From: Ancylomarina sp. DW003
GTDB lineage: Bacteria > Bacteroidota > Bacteroidia > Bacteroidales > Marinifilaceae
NCBI RefSeq assembly: GCF_029029505.1
Contig: NZ_JAKJSD010000007.1
Span: 1 to 64,000, forward strand
Reading direction: 5' to 3'
Length of the DNA: 64,000 bases
This document shows positions 36,432-44,613 of the stretch, piece after piece. The position numbers and the translations under genes are program-made. The first letter of the stretch is position 1, and each line of letters opens with the position of its first letter. The notes under the pieces are model-generated. The model saw only the letters and a program-made list of their open reading frames with translations, did not search any database and had not been told where the DNA came from.

Positions 36432-37247
36432 TTAGTCATTCTTATGAACATGAACATCCATTTGAGGGAAAGGAATATTAAGACCTTCCTGACCAAATGT
36501 CTTATATATTTTTTCATTTAAATCGAAGAAGACACCCCAATAATCAGCAGATTTAACCCAAGCTCTAACTGCAAAGTTTACAGAGCTGTCTGCCAGTTCA
36601 GAAACCTGAATAAACACTTCAGGATTTTTTAGAATTCTTGCATCTTCCTCGCATAGTCTTTTAATAACTTCTCTTGCCTTATCAACATCATCGCCATATG
36701 CAATTCCAACTGTCCAATCAACTCTTCTTTCTTCTTCAGTAGAATAATTAATTAGTGAAGAAGTAGACAGCCCCCCGTTAGGAATAATAACCGTTTTATT
36801 ATCCGGAGTTGTTACAATTGTGGTAAAAATCTGAATTTCTTTTACAACACCTAAATAGCCTTGTGCTTCGATAAAATCACCAACTTTAAAAGGCTTAAAG
36901 ATTAGGATAACTACACCACCGGCAAAATTCTGCAAAGTACCTGATAAGGCCATACCTACTGCTAAACCTGCGGCACCCAGAATGGCAATAAAGGATGTCA
37001 TTTCGATGCCAAGCATACCCAGTGCACTAATAATTAAAAGTACCTTTAACAGCATGCCTACAAGGCTTTTTAAGAATGGCTTTAGGGAGTCATCTATTTT
37101 GCTCTTATTCATCATTTTGCCAAATGCACGTGTAATGGCTTTGATAATCCAGCCCCCAACAATTAATACGACAATTGCACCAAGTAATTTTGGTCCATAT
37201 TCAACTGCAATTTCAGTTAATTGTTCAATAATCTTTTCTGTATCCAT
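36432..37247 (-). CDS. Small-conductance mechanosensitive channel (MscS family)
   Basis: A 271-residue channel protein that opens on membrane tension under hypo-osmotic shock. It has transmembrane helices at about 15-40, 60-80 and the pore-lining helix about 85-110 (GAAGLAVGMALSGTLQNFAGG, Gly/Ala-rich as in MscS TM3), then the beta domain (GDFIEAQGYLGVVKEI; NKTVIIPNG) and the alpha/beta cytoplasmic domain. The start is the ATG at 37247; an upstream TTG would add 13 residues. It is monocistronic. Confidence 0.92.
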   Translation of the reverse strand: MDTEKIIEQLTEIAVEYGPKLLGAIVVLIVGGWIIKAITRAFGKMMNKSKIDDSLKPFLKSLVGMLLKVLLIISALGMLGIEMTSFIAILGAAGLAVGMALSGTLQNFAGGVVILIFKPFKVGDFIEAQGYLGVVKEIQIFTTIVTTPDNKTVIIPNGGLSTSSLINYSTEEERRVDWTVGIAYGDDVDKAREVIKRLCEEDARILKNPEVFIQVSELADSSVNFAVRAWVKSADYWGVFFDLNEKIYKTFGQEGLNIPFPQMDVHVHKND

Positions 37248-37423
37248 AATTAAAATAGTATAAATGGTGTAATTAAAATATATCAAATGATAAATTGACT
37301 ACTAAAATTACATTGTTTTGATCTGATTAACAAATTTTTTGTTTCAGGTTAAATAATCTTTGACTATTGCTTATTTTAAAGACTTTAAGGGCTATATTTT
37401 CTGGTTTATCAAACGATTTATGC

Positions 37424-38344
37424 TTAGGATAATTCGAGCATGCGCACGAGTGGAGCTTTTGCTTTGTCCATAATTTCGTCAGGAAGATTTATTTCAGGCT
37501 TTTCGTTTTTAAGGGCCAGATAGATTTTTTCCATGGTATTCAATTTCATATAAGCACAATCGTTACACGAGCAAGATTCATCAGCAGGAACAATTAAAAA
37601 TTCTTTTTCAGGGGAGTCCTTTTGCATCTGATGCAGAATACCGGTTTCAGTTGCTACGATAAATTTTTTCGAATCAGAATTCTTTGTATAATTAAGCATG
37701 GCTGTGGTTGAACCGACAAAATCAGCTAGTATTAATACCGGGTGTGGACATTCAGGATGAGCAATAAGCGTCGCATCCGGGTTTTCTATCTTCATTTGCA
37801 TAATTTTCTCAGCAGATAAAATATCGTGTACCTCGCAAGATCCATCCCAAAGAATCATTTCCCGACCTGTAACTTCGTTAATATAGCGTCCCAGGTTTTT
37901 GTCCGGTGCAAATATAATTTTTTGATCTTTAGGAAAAGATTCAACAATCTGTACCGCATTACCCGAGGTGCAGATGACATCTGAAAGTGTTTTAATTTCA
38001 GCAGAACAATTGATATAGGAGATCACAATATGATCGGGATATTTTGCTTTAAATTTGGCAAAATCATCTCCGGGACAGGACTCTGCAAGCGAACAACCTG
38101 CTTCTAAATCAGGAATCAGAACTTTTCTTGTGGGGTTTAAAATTTTAGCCGTTTCGCCCATAAAATGAACACCGGCAAATAAAATAATATCCGCATCAGC
38201 TTTAGCAGCATGTTGTGCCAGTGCTAAACTGTCACCTTTAAAGTCGGCTATTTCTTGTATATCTGGAGTTTGATAATAGTGCGCTAATATAATAGCATTC
38301 TTTTCTTTTGCTAATTTTAAGACCTTATCTCTCATTGCATCCAT
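37424..38344 (-). CDS. nadA: Quinolinate synthase NadA
   Basis: Condenses iminoaspartate with dihydroxyacetone phosphate to quinolinate in NAD synthesis. The 306-residue protein has the NadA pattern LAHYYQTPDIQEIADF, the conserved cysteines in EAGCSLAESCPG and CTSGNA, and the [4Fe-4S]-site CSCNDC near the C-terminus. The start is the ATG at 38344 (MDAMRDK), since a 12-residue extension from 38380 is not conserved. No nadB or nadC is adjacent. Confidence 0.94.
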   Translation of the reverse strand: MDAMRDKVLKLAKEKNAIILAHYYQTPDIQEIADFKGDSLALAQHAAKADADIILFAGVHFMGETAKILNPTRKVLIPDLEAGCSLAESCPGDDFAKFKAKYPDHIVISYINCSAEIKTLSDVICTSGNAVQIVESFPKDQKIIFAPDKNLGRYINEVTGREMILWDGSCEVHDILSAEKIMQMKIENPDATLIAHPECPHPVLILADFVGSTTAMLNYTKNSDSKKFIVATETGILHQMQKDSPEKEFLIVPADESCSCNDCAYMKLNTMEKIYLALKNEKPEINLPDEIMDKAKAPLVRMLELS

Positions 38345-38443
38345 TGTCTTTACGCTTAAAGTGTAGAAATTAAGATGCAAATATCTTTAAATTGTTGGGT
38401 AAATCAAAATGGATTCAAAAAAAAGGAGATGTCTTTATTTTAG

Positions 38444-38451
38444 TACCTTTG
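38444..38451 (+). promoter_or_regulatory. -7 promoter element upstream of the acyltransferase gene
   Basis: TACCTTTG, an exact TAnnTTTG, 53 nt before the start codon. No matching -33 element. Confidence 0.35.
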
Positions 38452-38504
38452 GGGATTAATCTTTGGAAGAAAAGATTGTTGATTGAAGTCATTAAAAAGA
38501 TCGA

Positions 38505-39053
38505 ATGAAAGTAAGATTAAGTCGATTCATCCTTAAATTGAGCGGATGGAAATATGTAGGAGAGATTCCTACAGTAAAAAAAGCGGTTGTTGTTGCCGCA
38601 CCACATACATCCAATTGGGATTTTGTTTGGGGGAAAATGGCTTTTGTAGCGCATAGGATTAATACAACAGTGCTTATGAAAAAGGAATTTTTCTTTTTTC
38701 CTTTAGGAGCCGTTTTTCGTTCTATGGGCGTGATGCCTATTGATAGAAGCAAGAAGAATAACTTGACAGATCAATTAGCAGAGGAATTTGCCAAACGTGA
38801 TGAATTATACCTTTCTCTATCGCCTGAAGGGACACGAAGCAGACGCCCTGTATGGAAAAGAGGTTTTTATTTTATAGCCTTAAAAGCAAAGGTGCCTATT
38901 CTGTTAGGCGATTTGAACTATGAGAACAAAACTTTAAGTTTTCATGAAACTTTTTATCCTACAGGAGATGTTGAAGCCGATATGCTTTATATAAAAAGCT
39001 TGTACAAAAATTCTAAACCAAAATACCCTGAATTGTTTTCGACAGGAGAATAA
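38505..39053 (+). CDS. 1-acyl-sn-glycerol-3-phosphate acyltransferase family protein
   Basis: A 182-residue PlsC-family enzyme that transfers an acyl group to a glycerolipid or related acceptor. The catalytic HTSNWD (HxxxxD) is at about 36-41, the phosphate-binding SPEGTRSR near 110. It lacks a clear transmembrane helix, but a hydrophobic stretch at 24-32 may be peripheral. An amidase gene follows after 33 nt, probably in the same operon. Confidence 0.85.
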   Translation: MKVRLSRFILKLSGWKYVGEIPTVKKAVVVAAPHTSNWDFVWGKMAFVAHRINTTVLMKKEFFFFPLGAVFRSMGVMPIDRSKKNNLTDQLAEEFAKRDELYLSLSPEGTRSRRPVWKRGFYFIALKAKVPILLGDLNYENKTLSFHETFYPTGDVEADMLYIKSLYKNSKPKYPELFSTGE

Positions 39054-39086
39054 TACTATTTTTAAGAACCCCTAAAAAAATGAAGT

Positions 39087-39869
39087 ATGCCTGATATTCT
39101 ACGTTTAAGTTTAGTGCAGTCCAATTTAGTTTGGGGAGATGTAGAAGCTAATTTGAAAGCATTTTCGGAAAAACTGTCTCACTTAAAAGGGAAAAGTGAT
39201 CTGATTGTTTTACCCGAAATGTTTAGTTCAGGATTTATGATGGCCGGTAAGGAAAAAATAGCAAGCTATACCGATTCTGTTTTGGTATGGATGCGCGAGC
39301 AAGCCGAATATCTGAATGCCACCATAATGGGAAGTTTGATTGTAAAAGAAGCTGATTCCTTTTATAATAGAATGCATACTGTTACCCCCTGTGGTGATGT
39401 TTCGGTCTATGACAAGCGGCATTTATTTCGAATGGGAAACGAGCATAAGCATTTTAAGGGCGGTAAAGAAAAAGGGATTGTAAAAATAGGAGAGTGGCGC
39501 ATTCGCCCTATTGTTTGTTACGATTTACGTTTCCCGGTTTGGAACCGTAACCAGCAAGACTACGATTTATTGATTTGTGTGGCCAACTGGCCCGATGCGC
39601 GCAGAGATGTTTGGAATACGCTTCTGAAAGCTCGTGCTATTGATAATCAGGCCTACGTTGCTGGTATTAATAGAGTAGGAGTAGACGGAATGGATTTAAC
39701 TTATGCAGGAGATACTTCGGTGATTGATGCACGTGGAAGGGTTTTGGCAAAATGTGAGGACTATAAAGATGATATTCGAACCGTCAATATTTCTTTATCC
39801 GATTTGCAATCCTTTAGAAAGAAGTTTCCTGTTTATTTAGATGCTGATGAGTTTGAGATAAAGCTATAA
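39087..39869 (+). CDS. Carbon-nitrogen hydrolase (omega-amidase/YafV type)
   Basis: Nitrilase-superfamily amidase of 260 residues. The catalytic triad is visible: Glu in VLPEMFSSGF (about 44), Lys in DKRHLFRMGNEH (about 110) and Cys in VCYDLRFPVWNR (about 145). The RHLFRMGNEH and FRFPVW surroundings are those of the omega-amidase/YafV group, which deamidates 2-oxoglutaramate in the methionine salvage or glutamine transaminase pathway. It probably shares a transcript with the acyltransferase upstream. Confidence 0.9.
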   Translation: MPDILRLSLVQSNLVWGDVEANLKAFSEKLSHLKGKSDLIVLPEMFSSGFMMAGKEKIASYTDSVLVWMREQAEYLNATIMGSLIVKEADSFYNRMHTVTPCGDVSVYDKRHLFRMGNEHKHFKGGKEKGIVKIGEWRIRPIVCYDLRFPVWNRNQQDYDLLICVANWPDARRDVWNTLLKARAIDNQAYVAGINRVGVDGMDLTYAGDTSVIDARGRVLAKCEDYKDDIRTVNISLSDLQSFRKKFPVYLDADEFEIKL

Positions 39870-39936
39870 GGACGAAATATTTTAAATGCTCTGATTCTAT
39901 ATTGAAGATGAAGCGTTTTTTTTATCTTTTTTACTT

Positions 39937-40071
39937 GTTCTTTTGTCTTGAAACAAAAGAACCAAAAATTCAAGAGCCGCGATTTTCTCAATCTTAAAAC
40001 TGCCTGAATGATAAGTGCAGCCGGGTGATTTCCTCGGCAAGCTCGGAACTTCCCGGTTTTACTAATCATTC
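39937..40071. repeat. Compound palindromic intergenic repeat
   Basis: Two palindromes: GTTCTTTTGT/ACAAAAGAAC (39937-39962, 10-bp stem, 6-nt loop) and a second hairpin at 40006-40071 closed by GAATGAT/ATCATTC with an inner CCGGG/CCCGG. Such REP-like units are frequent in Bacteroidota intergenic DNA. They lie between two genes that point toward each other. The remaining bases of the 374-nt gap show nothing else. Confidence 0.5.
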
Positions 40072-40243
40072 ACTTTGTTTGTAAGACTTCTTAAATCGAT
40101 GTCAGGAATTACAGCTATAGAAATGTATAAGACAGGAACTATGCATTTTAAATACTATATACCACAAGGTTGATGTTTGAGTTGTTTATTGGGATTGTGG
40201 TGTAAGATGGCATTTTTTTTATATTTTCCATTTCACGAAAGTT

Positions 40244-40906
40244 TTAGATAATGCATGTTCTAATATTAGTAGCACTTGCAAAATCAACTAATAATTCACG
40301 TGCAAAATTCATACTCTCATGCAGTTCTGCTTCGCCCTGATAGGAGAAAAATACCATGAGTAGATTCTGACAAGCAGAATCGATTTGAGTCCGAACAGAA
40401 TCAGAGGTTGCACTTCCAAACGCACCCATATCGTCCCGAAACAAAGGCAGGTTTTCAATATTTAGCAGACCTCTTCCAATCCCCTGATATGCTTCATCGG
40501 TTTTGCCTAAGCCCATTTTAATGGAACCGACTATTTTATCGGCATTATAGCCACCAATTGAAAAACCCGATTTTATCGAAGCTAAATTCAGAAGATCGAC
40601 GACATTATTTATTTTGTAAAGACCTTTACCATTTACAATTCGCCTCAATAAAGATTCTGCAGAAAGGCGATACCTGTTGGGATCTTTTCCAACTTTTCGG
40701 TAAGCATCTTTAGAAGAGGAGATCGTTGGTTTATTTCGAATAGCTTCTACAGTTGTGCTTTCTTCAATCTGTTTGATATGTTGGTTGATGACTTCCCAAA
40801 GCTTATCGCTGTCTGTAGTGACTTTTACCTGACATTGAATGACGCCCAACTTAAGCGAAGGACATAATTCTGATAGTTGAGGTTCAATTAGAATGGTTGG
40901 GTTCAT
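40244..40906 (-). CDS. B3/4 (tRNA-synthetase editing-like) domain protein
   Basis: A 220-residue protein matching the B3/B4 domain found in the beta subunit of phenylalanyl-tRNA synthetase, here standing alone. Characteristic are KDAYRKVGKDPNRYRLSAES with LLRRI at about 68-90 and NVVDLLNLASIKSGFSIGGYNADKI further on. Stand-alone B3/4 proteins may edit or bind tRNA, but their role is not established. No operon partner is evident. A TAAATTTG box (40926-40933) precedes it. Confidence 0.85.
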   Translation of the reverse strand: MNPTILIEPQLSELCPSLKLGVIQCQVKVTTDSDKLWEVINQHIKQIEESTTVEAIRNKPTISSSKDAYRKVGKDPNRYRLSAESLLRRIVNGKGLYKINNVVDLLNLASIKSGFSIGGYNADKIVGSIKMGLGKTDEAYQGIGRGLLNIENLPLFRDDMGAFGSATSDSVRTQIDSACQNLLMVFFSYQGEAELHESMNFARELLVDFASATNIRTCII

Positions 40907-41047
40907 ATTGGATTTTATTTGAAGTCAAATTTAAGCATTTCATTGAATTAATATTTAAAATAAAGCGTGCCCTAAACCTTTCTATTCATATTTTTTGAGT
41001 TTTCCTTATTGTTTAGCTACACAAAAACTAATTTTAAAAATCATTTT

Positions 41048-41077
41048 TTTGTTCAGTCTAAAAAAATACTAATTTTG
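41048..41077 (+). promoter_or_regulatory. Consensus Bacteroidota promoter inside an intergenic gap
   Basis: TTTG, 18 nt, TAATTTTG: both boxes exact. Transcription would start near 41083. No open frame longer than seven codons follows before a strong hairpin at 41252-41292. Confidence 0.65.
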
Positions 41078-41082
41078 TTAAA

Positions 41083-41292
41083 TTCCTTATGAAAATTGGT
41101 GGTAAGTAATTTGCTTTAAGTTAGATATTGTTGATGAATATTGATGTTTTGATCAATACTTATAATGAATTAAGCTTGAGAATTGTTTTTTGATCAATTT
41201 ATAAAGTACAAAGCAAAAAATGAGCTAGGCACCGAAGGAGTTTAAGCTAATCAAAACAAAGGGTTTCACAGGATGTGAGGCTTTTTGTTTTG
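41083..41292 (+). ncRNA. Candidate small RNA or mRNA leader
   Basis: About 210 nt running from the consensus promoter to a hairpin with an 18-bp stem. The region contains two copies of TTTTGATCAAT (near 41146 and 41190) and a segment GGCACCGAAGGAG that recalls a glycine-riboswitch loop but without the rest of that aptamer. It could be an sRNA, or a regulatory leader of the 195-residue protein gene 85 nt further on. Confidence 0.4.
41252..41292 (+). terminator. 18-bp hairpin terminating the candidate small RNA
   Basis: CAAAACAAAGGGTTTCAC pairs with GTGAGGCTTTTTGTTTTG (with G-U pairs) around loop AGGAT. T-rich 3' arm. Confidence 0.6.
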
Positions 41293-41377
41293 GATAATAC
41301 GCAACATTAGGGATAAAAATAAATAAGTGGATAACATGCCGCTGTAATCGAATAAGTAGAATAAAAGTAATTTAAGA

Positions 41378-41965
41378 ATGAAATTAACAGGATTAGTACC
41401 GTTATACAGAGATTTAAAGAACAAGAAAGAAATGTATTCGAGCTTCGATTATAAAACAGGAGGTATCTGCTTTGAAGTATTTTTTGATATTTATGAGACG
41501 CCGTTCAAACTTATATTTGTTGTACGAGAACAGAATTATAGATTAAGTATTGACGTTCTTCAAGGATTTATTATTAACCCTATTTTAAGTAAGGATGAGC
41601 TTAGAGCTTTAGCTAAAGTTCTAGGGCTGACCTATGACCCCAATAACCCTTTTTCTCCTCCAAAGTTTTTCAGTCATTTCAACCAATCAATCCCTGAATT
41701 TTCTCCTTATAAAGTGCCTAAAGAACAGGTTTACAGATTCCATCAGTCAGACATAGAAAAAGCGGACAGAATATACTATAAGACTAAAATTGAATGGAAT
41801 AAATTGCCCAATTCAAAAGGAAATGCTACTCCTGAAAACCTTTTCAAAACAAGGGTACTTTACCCAGAATTATATCAAGTATGTAAAAGAAACAATATTA
41901 GCATAGTCTATACAGCAGAATTGAAGGAACGTAAGGACTATAAAAAGGATTTTAAGAATATTTAA
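41378..41965 (+). CDS. Unknown accessory protein, possibly DUF6037-like
   Basis: A 195-residue protein without signal or membrane segment. The N-terminal 75 residues (LVPLYRDLKNKKEMYSSFDY, then FEVFFDIYETPFKLIFVVRE) resemble the DUF6037 start. The C-terminal half is charged. It is the first of three separate rightward genes between core genes, each with its own spacing and signals, which is typical of accessory cargo. Function unknown. Base composition is low in GC. Confidence 0.55.
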   Translation: MKLTGLVPLYRDLKNKKEMYSSFDYKTGGICFEVFFDIYETPFKLIFVVREQNYRLSIDVLQGFIINPILSKDELRALAKVLGLTYDPNNPFSPPKFFSHFNQSIPEFSPYKVPKEQVYRFHQSDIEKADRIYYKTKIEWNKLPNSKGNATPENLFKTRVLYPELYQVCKRNNISIVYTAELKERKDYKKDFKNI

Positions 41966-41974
41966 ACATGAACT

Positions 41975-42005
41975 CTGGCTACCGCACGATTTTATCGTGT
42001 GCCAG
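41975..42005. repeat. Bulged hairpin in the intergenic gap
   Basis: CTGGC/GCCAG encloses CACGAT/ATCGTG with a one-sided bulge and a TTT loop, just after the stop of the preceding gene. It may be a terminator or the edge of an intergenic repeat. No T run follows. Confidence 0.35.
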
Positions 42006-42133
42006 CAAAGGGTCAGAAACAAACAAATTGGCTCGTAATGGTTATGAAACTGAAGTGTTTGTAGCTCCTATATCCCACTTAGTCAGGCTGTTATGATGTG
42101 TTTTTTAATATTGTAAACTAAAATTTAATAAAG

Positions 42134-42475
42134 ATGAAAGTAGATTGGATTAAATGTCAAAATGATAATTGGTGTGATTTTTTAACAGTTAATTTGAGCA
42201 ATGAACATTTTGATAATTTGCATGGTGTTTATATAATTTGGTCAGGGAAAACTGTCGTAAGGTTAGGTAGTGGAGAAATAAAAGATAGAATAGCAGATCA
42301 TCGTGACAATACCGAAATTACTGCTTACACAAATTTAAAAGTTACTTGGGCAAGGGTTAATGCGAATCAAATGCAGGGAGTTGAGAAATATTTGGCAGAT
42401 ACTTATAAACCAGCTGTGGGCGAGCGATTTCCTAATAGAACACCTATTGAAGTTAATTCACCATGGGCTAAATAG
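42134..42475 (+). CDS. GIY-YIG-like nuclease domain protein
   Basis: A 113-residue protein, essentially one domain. GVYIIW (about 32-37) and VVRLGSGEIKDRIADHR (41-57) match the GIY-YIG core strand and the region that carries the catalytic Arg; Glu in GVEKYLADTYKP at about 85 is the usual metal-binding residue. GIY-YIG nucleases cut DNA in repair, mobility or restriction. Here it has no partner domain and probably its own transcript, which ends in a strong terminator. Confidence 0.65.
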   Translation: MKVDWIKCQNDNWCDFLTVNLSNEHFDNLHGVYIIWSGKTVVRLGSGEIKDRIADHRDNTEITAYTNLKVTWARVNANQMQGVEKYLADTYKPAVGERFPNRTPIEVNSPWAK

Positions 42476-42548
42476 TATTATAGAGTTTCCTGTATACCTC
42501 CTGCTTCCACATGAATCCTTTTGTGATAAGAATAATAAGTTTCTTAAT

Positions 42549-42583
42549 AGAGAATGCAGGTTTATCTACATTCTCTATTTTTG
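42549..42583 (+). terminator. Terminator after the GIY-YIG-like gene
   Basis: AGAGAATG and CATTCTCT form a perfect 8-bp stem around a 12-nt loop, followed by ATTTTTG. Confidence 0.75.
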
Positions 42584-42588
42584 TTAAT

Positions 42589-42618
42589 TTTGACAAACAA
42601 TAAGATAAAATACATTTG
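42589..42618 (+). promoter_or_regulatory. Consensus promoter for the 213-residue protein gene
   Basis: TTTG, 18 nt, TACATTTG; exact -33 and -7 boxes, immediately after the preceding terminator. Confidence 0.65.
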
Positions 42619-42709
42619 GGTTGGCAGCATTGTATTAACCGTTGTGCGATGAATATATATTGAACACAAAAAGAATAATAAATTTAAGACTATTACTAAT
42701 AATTAAATA

Positions 42710-43351
42710 ATGGATTTCAACCAATATATTTTGTTTTTTAATAATAAAGCAAACAAACTTTTGAATTTAAATTTTTCAAAAAAGCTTGAAGAGACCGAGT
42801 TACATCACTTTTTCGGTAAAAAGGTTTTGAAAATAAAACTAAACCAGCAAATTAAAAACATAAAAGAAACGATCACAGACACAGAAGGTGAAGGGCATCG
42901 AATTTTAGAAATTGGTCCAACTGGTGAGGAGTTTGATTCTTATATACTTAATCTAAGACTGTTCATCCAAAATAATGATTCATTATCGATTAACAATTTA
43001 TCTAAACAATATTCAGAAAATTGTACTAATCCGATTTTAGTTGATAAAATAAAACTGTTAAGAGAAGGTCTCAATGAAGTACTGGACTCCAATGTCTATG
43101 TATACAAAGAGAACAATAGTGACGAAGGATTTATATCACTAACGAGCAGAGGCATTTTAGACATATACATTTATGGTGAATATGGACATACTAACTTTAA
43201 AAAAAAGAATCAATACGATAGATTGAAATTTGGAAATAATAATAATTGGTCTTTTTTTTTAAGTGTTAAAAAAATCAATGACACACTCAAGGAAATTGTT
43301 AAATTAAATGAAGAAGTATCAATTATTGCTAATCGAGTAATATGTCGCTAG
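42710..43351 (+). CDS. Unknown accessory protein
   Basis: A 213-residue soluble-type protein, Lys/Asn-rich, no signal or membrane segment. The N-terminal third (about 20-45) and a C-terminal helical region frame a middle part with EGHRILEIGPTGEEFDSYILNLRLF at its start. I do not recognise the family. It has its own promoter and a long leader of about 85 nt. It is the third of the accessory genes located before the SDR gene. Confidence 0.55.
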   Translation: MDFNQYILFFNNKANKLLNLNFSKKLEETELHHFFGKKVLKIKLNQQIKNIKETITDTEGEGHRILEIGPTGEEFDSYILNLRLFIQNNDSLSINNLSKQYSENCTNPILVDKIKLLREGLNEVLDSNVYVYKENNSDEGFISLTSRGILDIYIYGEYGHTNFKKKNQYDRLKFGNNNNWSFFLSVKKINDTLKEIVKLNEEVSIIANRVICR

Positions 43352-43460
43352 TCGTTAGGTCATTAGCCCATCGAAGAATATTTCTACAGCATAAACTAAG
43401 CAAACTAAAATATGCGATTCTCAGTTCTGATAATTTTAGAGTAAAAACGTTAAGGACAGG

Positions 43461-43492
43461 ATTGTTCAAAATTTATAATTGATGTATTTTTG
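43461..43492 (+). promoter_or_regulatory. Promoter for the SDR gene
   Basis: ATTG, 20 nt, TATTTTTG (exact TAnnTTTG), 26 nt before the start codon. Confidence 0.55.
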
Positions 43493-43518
43493 TAGGGAGC
43501 TTATTTTAAGAAAGAGAT

Positions 43519-44235
43519 ATGGAAAGCAGAACAGTATTAATTACAGGGGCGGCAAAACGAATAGGAAACGAGTTAGCTCTTCATTTGGCAAAACAGAATT
43601 GGAACTTAGCCATCCATTATAATAGTTCTAAAGCTGAGGCAATGGCTTTGAGAGATTACCTTAAAGCCATTTACCCCAAACAAGTATTTAAAGTGTTTTG
43701 CTGTGACTTGTCTGATAAGCCCGAATCTTTAATATCTGAGGTGCAGAAGGAATTTGGTCAGATTGATCTCTTGATTAATAATGCCTCGGTTTATAACCCC
43801 GGTTCGATAAAGGAAACCCCTATCGAATTACTTGACGAACAAATGAGCGTTAACTTTAAAGCCCCATTTATTTTAATGCGCGATTACGCTAATCTTTGCA
43901 AAAAAGGGGGAATCATAAATTTTCTGGATACCAGAGTTACAAAGTTTGCTTCCAACTATGCTGCCTATAGTCTATCTAAGGTTGCCTTATCTCACCTAAC
44001 GCAAATGGGTGCCCTGGAATTTGGACCAAACATTCGGGTTAATGGCATTGCTCCCGGGTCAACAATTGCGCCATTGGGAGTAGATAGTGATTATCTGGAA
44101 TCGAGAGCATCTCGTACGCCCATGAAAGAGCCTGGTGGTATACAACCTATTTTAAAAACGGTAGATTATATTTTGGATAATACGTATCTGACAGGACAGA
44201 TTTTGTATTGCGACGGGGGAGAGCAGCTGACTTAG
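43519..44235 (+). CDS. SDR oxidoreductase, FolM/pteridine-reductase-like
   Basis: A 238-residue short-chain dehydrogenase using NADPH. The cofactor motif TGAAKRIG (residues 8-15) has the TGxxxRIG form of pteridine reductase/FolM members. The NNAS motif is near residue 90 and the catalytic YAAYSLSK is around 155-162; the PG motif follows as in classical SDRs. The 3' 140 nt (44087-44226) recur at 58689-58828 with five differences. A hairpin terminator follows its stop. It sits at the left end of the accessory block. Confidence 0.85.
   Translation: MESRTVLITGAAKRIGNELALHLAKQNWNLAIHYNSSKAEAMALRDYLKAIYPKQVFKVFCCDLSDKPESLISEVQKEFGQIDLLINNASVYNPGSIKETPIELLDEQMSVNFKAPFILMRDYANLCKKGGIINFLDTRVTKFASNYAAYSLSKVALSHLTQMGALEFGPNIRVNGIAPGSTIAPLGVDSDYLESRASRTPMKEPGGIQPILKTVDYILDNTYLTGQILYCDGGEQLT
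44087..44226 (+). repeat. Left copy of a 140-bp direct repeat (SDR gene 3' end)
   Basis: Copy of the repeat whose partner is at 58689-58828. Five of 140 positions differ, all at third codon positions in the SDR frame; four are silent and one changes Ile to Met. Confidence 0.9.
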
Positions 44236-44254
44236 GTACGAGTTCGCTACCTTT
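44234..44254 (+). terminator. Terminator of the SDR gene
   Basis: AGGTA-CGA and TCG-TACCT pair around a 2-nt loop with one bulge, followed by TTTT. Confidence 0.6.
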
Positions 44255-44613
44255 TACAAGAAGATAATATACGTATCAGATTAAATAATGCTTCACTTTT
44301 AGCAAAACTAAAAGTTTCGAATAAGTTGCTGACATTAAATTTTTAAGATGGTTATTCTCGGTAGTTCAAATTCGTCATCTTTGAAATTAGGAAGTAAAGG
44401 TGGTGTCGAAACATTTTGTTAATGTTACCGGTAAAATACATTGTTATTTATCTATGGACAACTTCTTATTGTTATTACTAAATTCATATTAAAAATAATA
44501 AGTGTATGTAAGATAAAATCTAGTCCTGTTAAATATTATATATAACTTTGTTTCTGATATTAAGAATTATGGAAGATTTGTGAGGGAGATTGAATTAATT
44601 TAATCAACAGTAA
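44255..44613. other. Intergenic region before the sensor kinase
   Basis: AT-rich, without open frames. The only recognisable signal is TAACTTTG at 44543-44550, an exact -7 box without a clear -33 partner, 63 nt before the kinase start. Confidence 0.35.

Noticed and set aside
41220-41260. Glycine riboswitch
   Set aside because: GGCACCGAAGGAG resembles one conserved loop, but the other conserved segments (GGAGAG and the CUCUCAGG element) are missing and the next gene has no link to glycine.
41963-43380. Integron cassette array with attC sites around the accessory genes
   Set aside because: A bulged hairpin at 41975-42005 and one GTTAGGT word near 43354 recall attC parts, but no paired core sites were found, each gene has its own promoter or terminator signals, and there is no integrase.
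44236-44613. tRNA or integrase-type attachment site next to the SDR gene
   Set aside because: No cloverleaf or anticodon-like arrangement was found in this interval, and no recombinase gene exists in the block.
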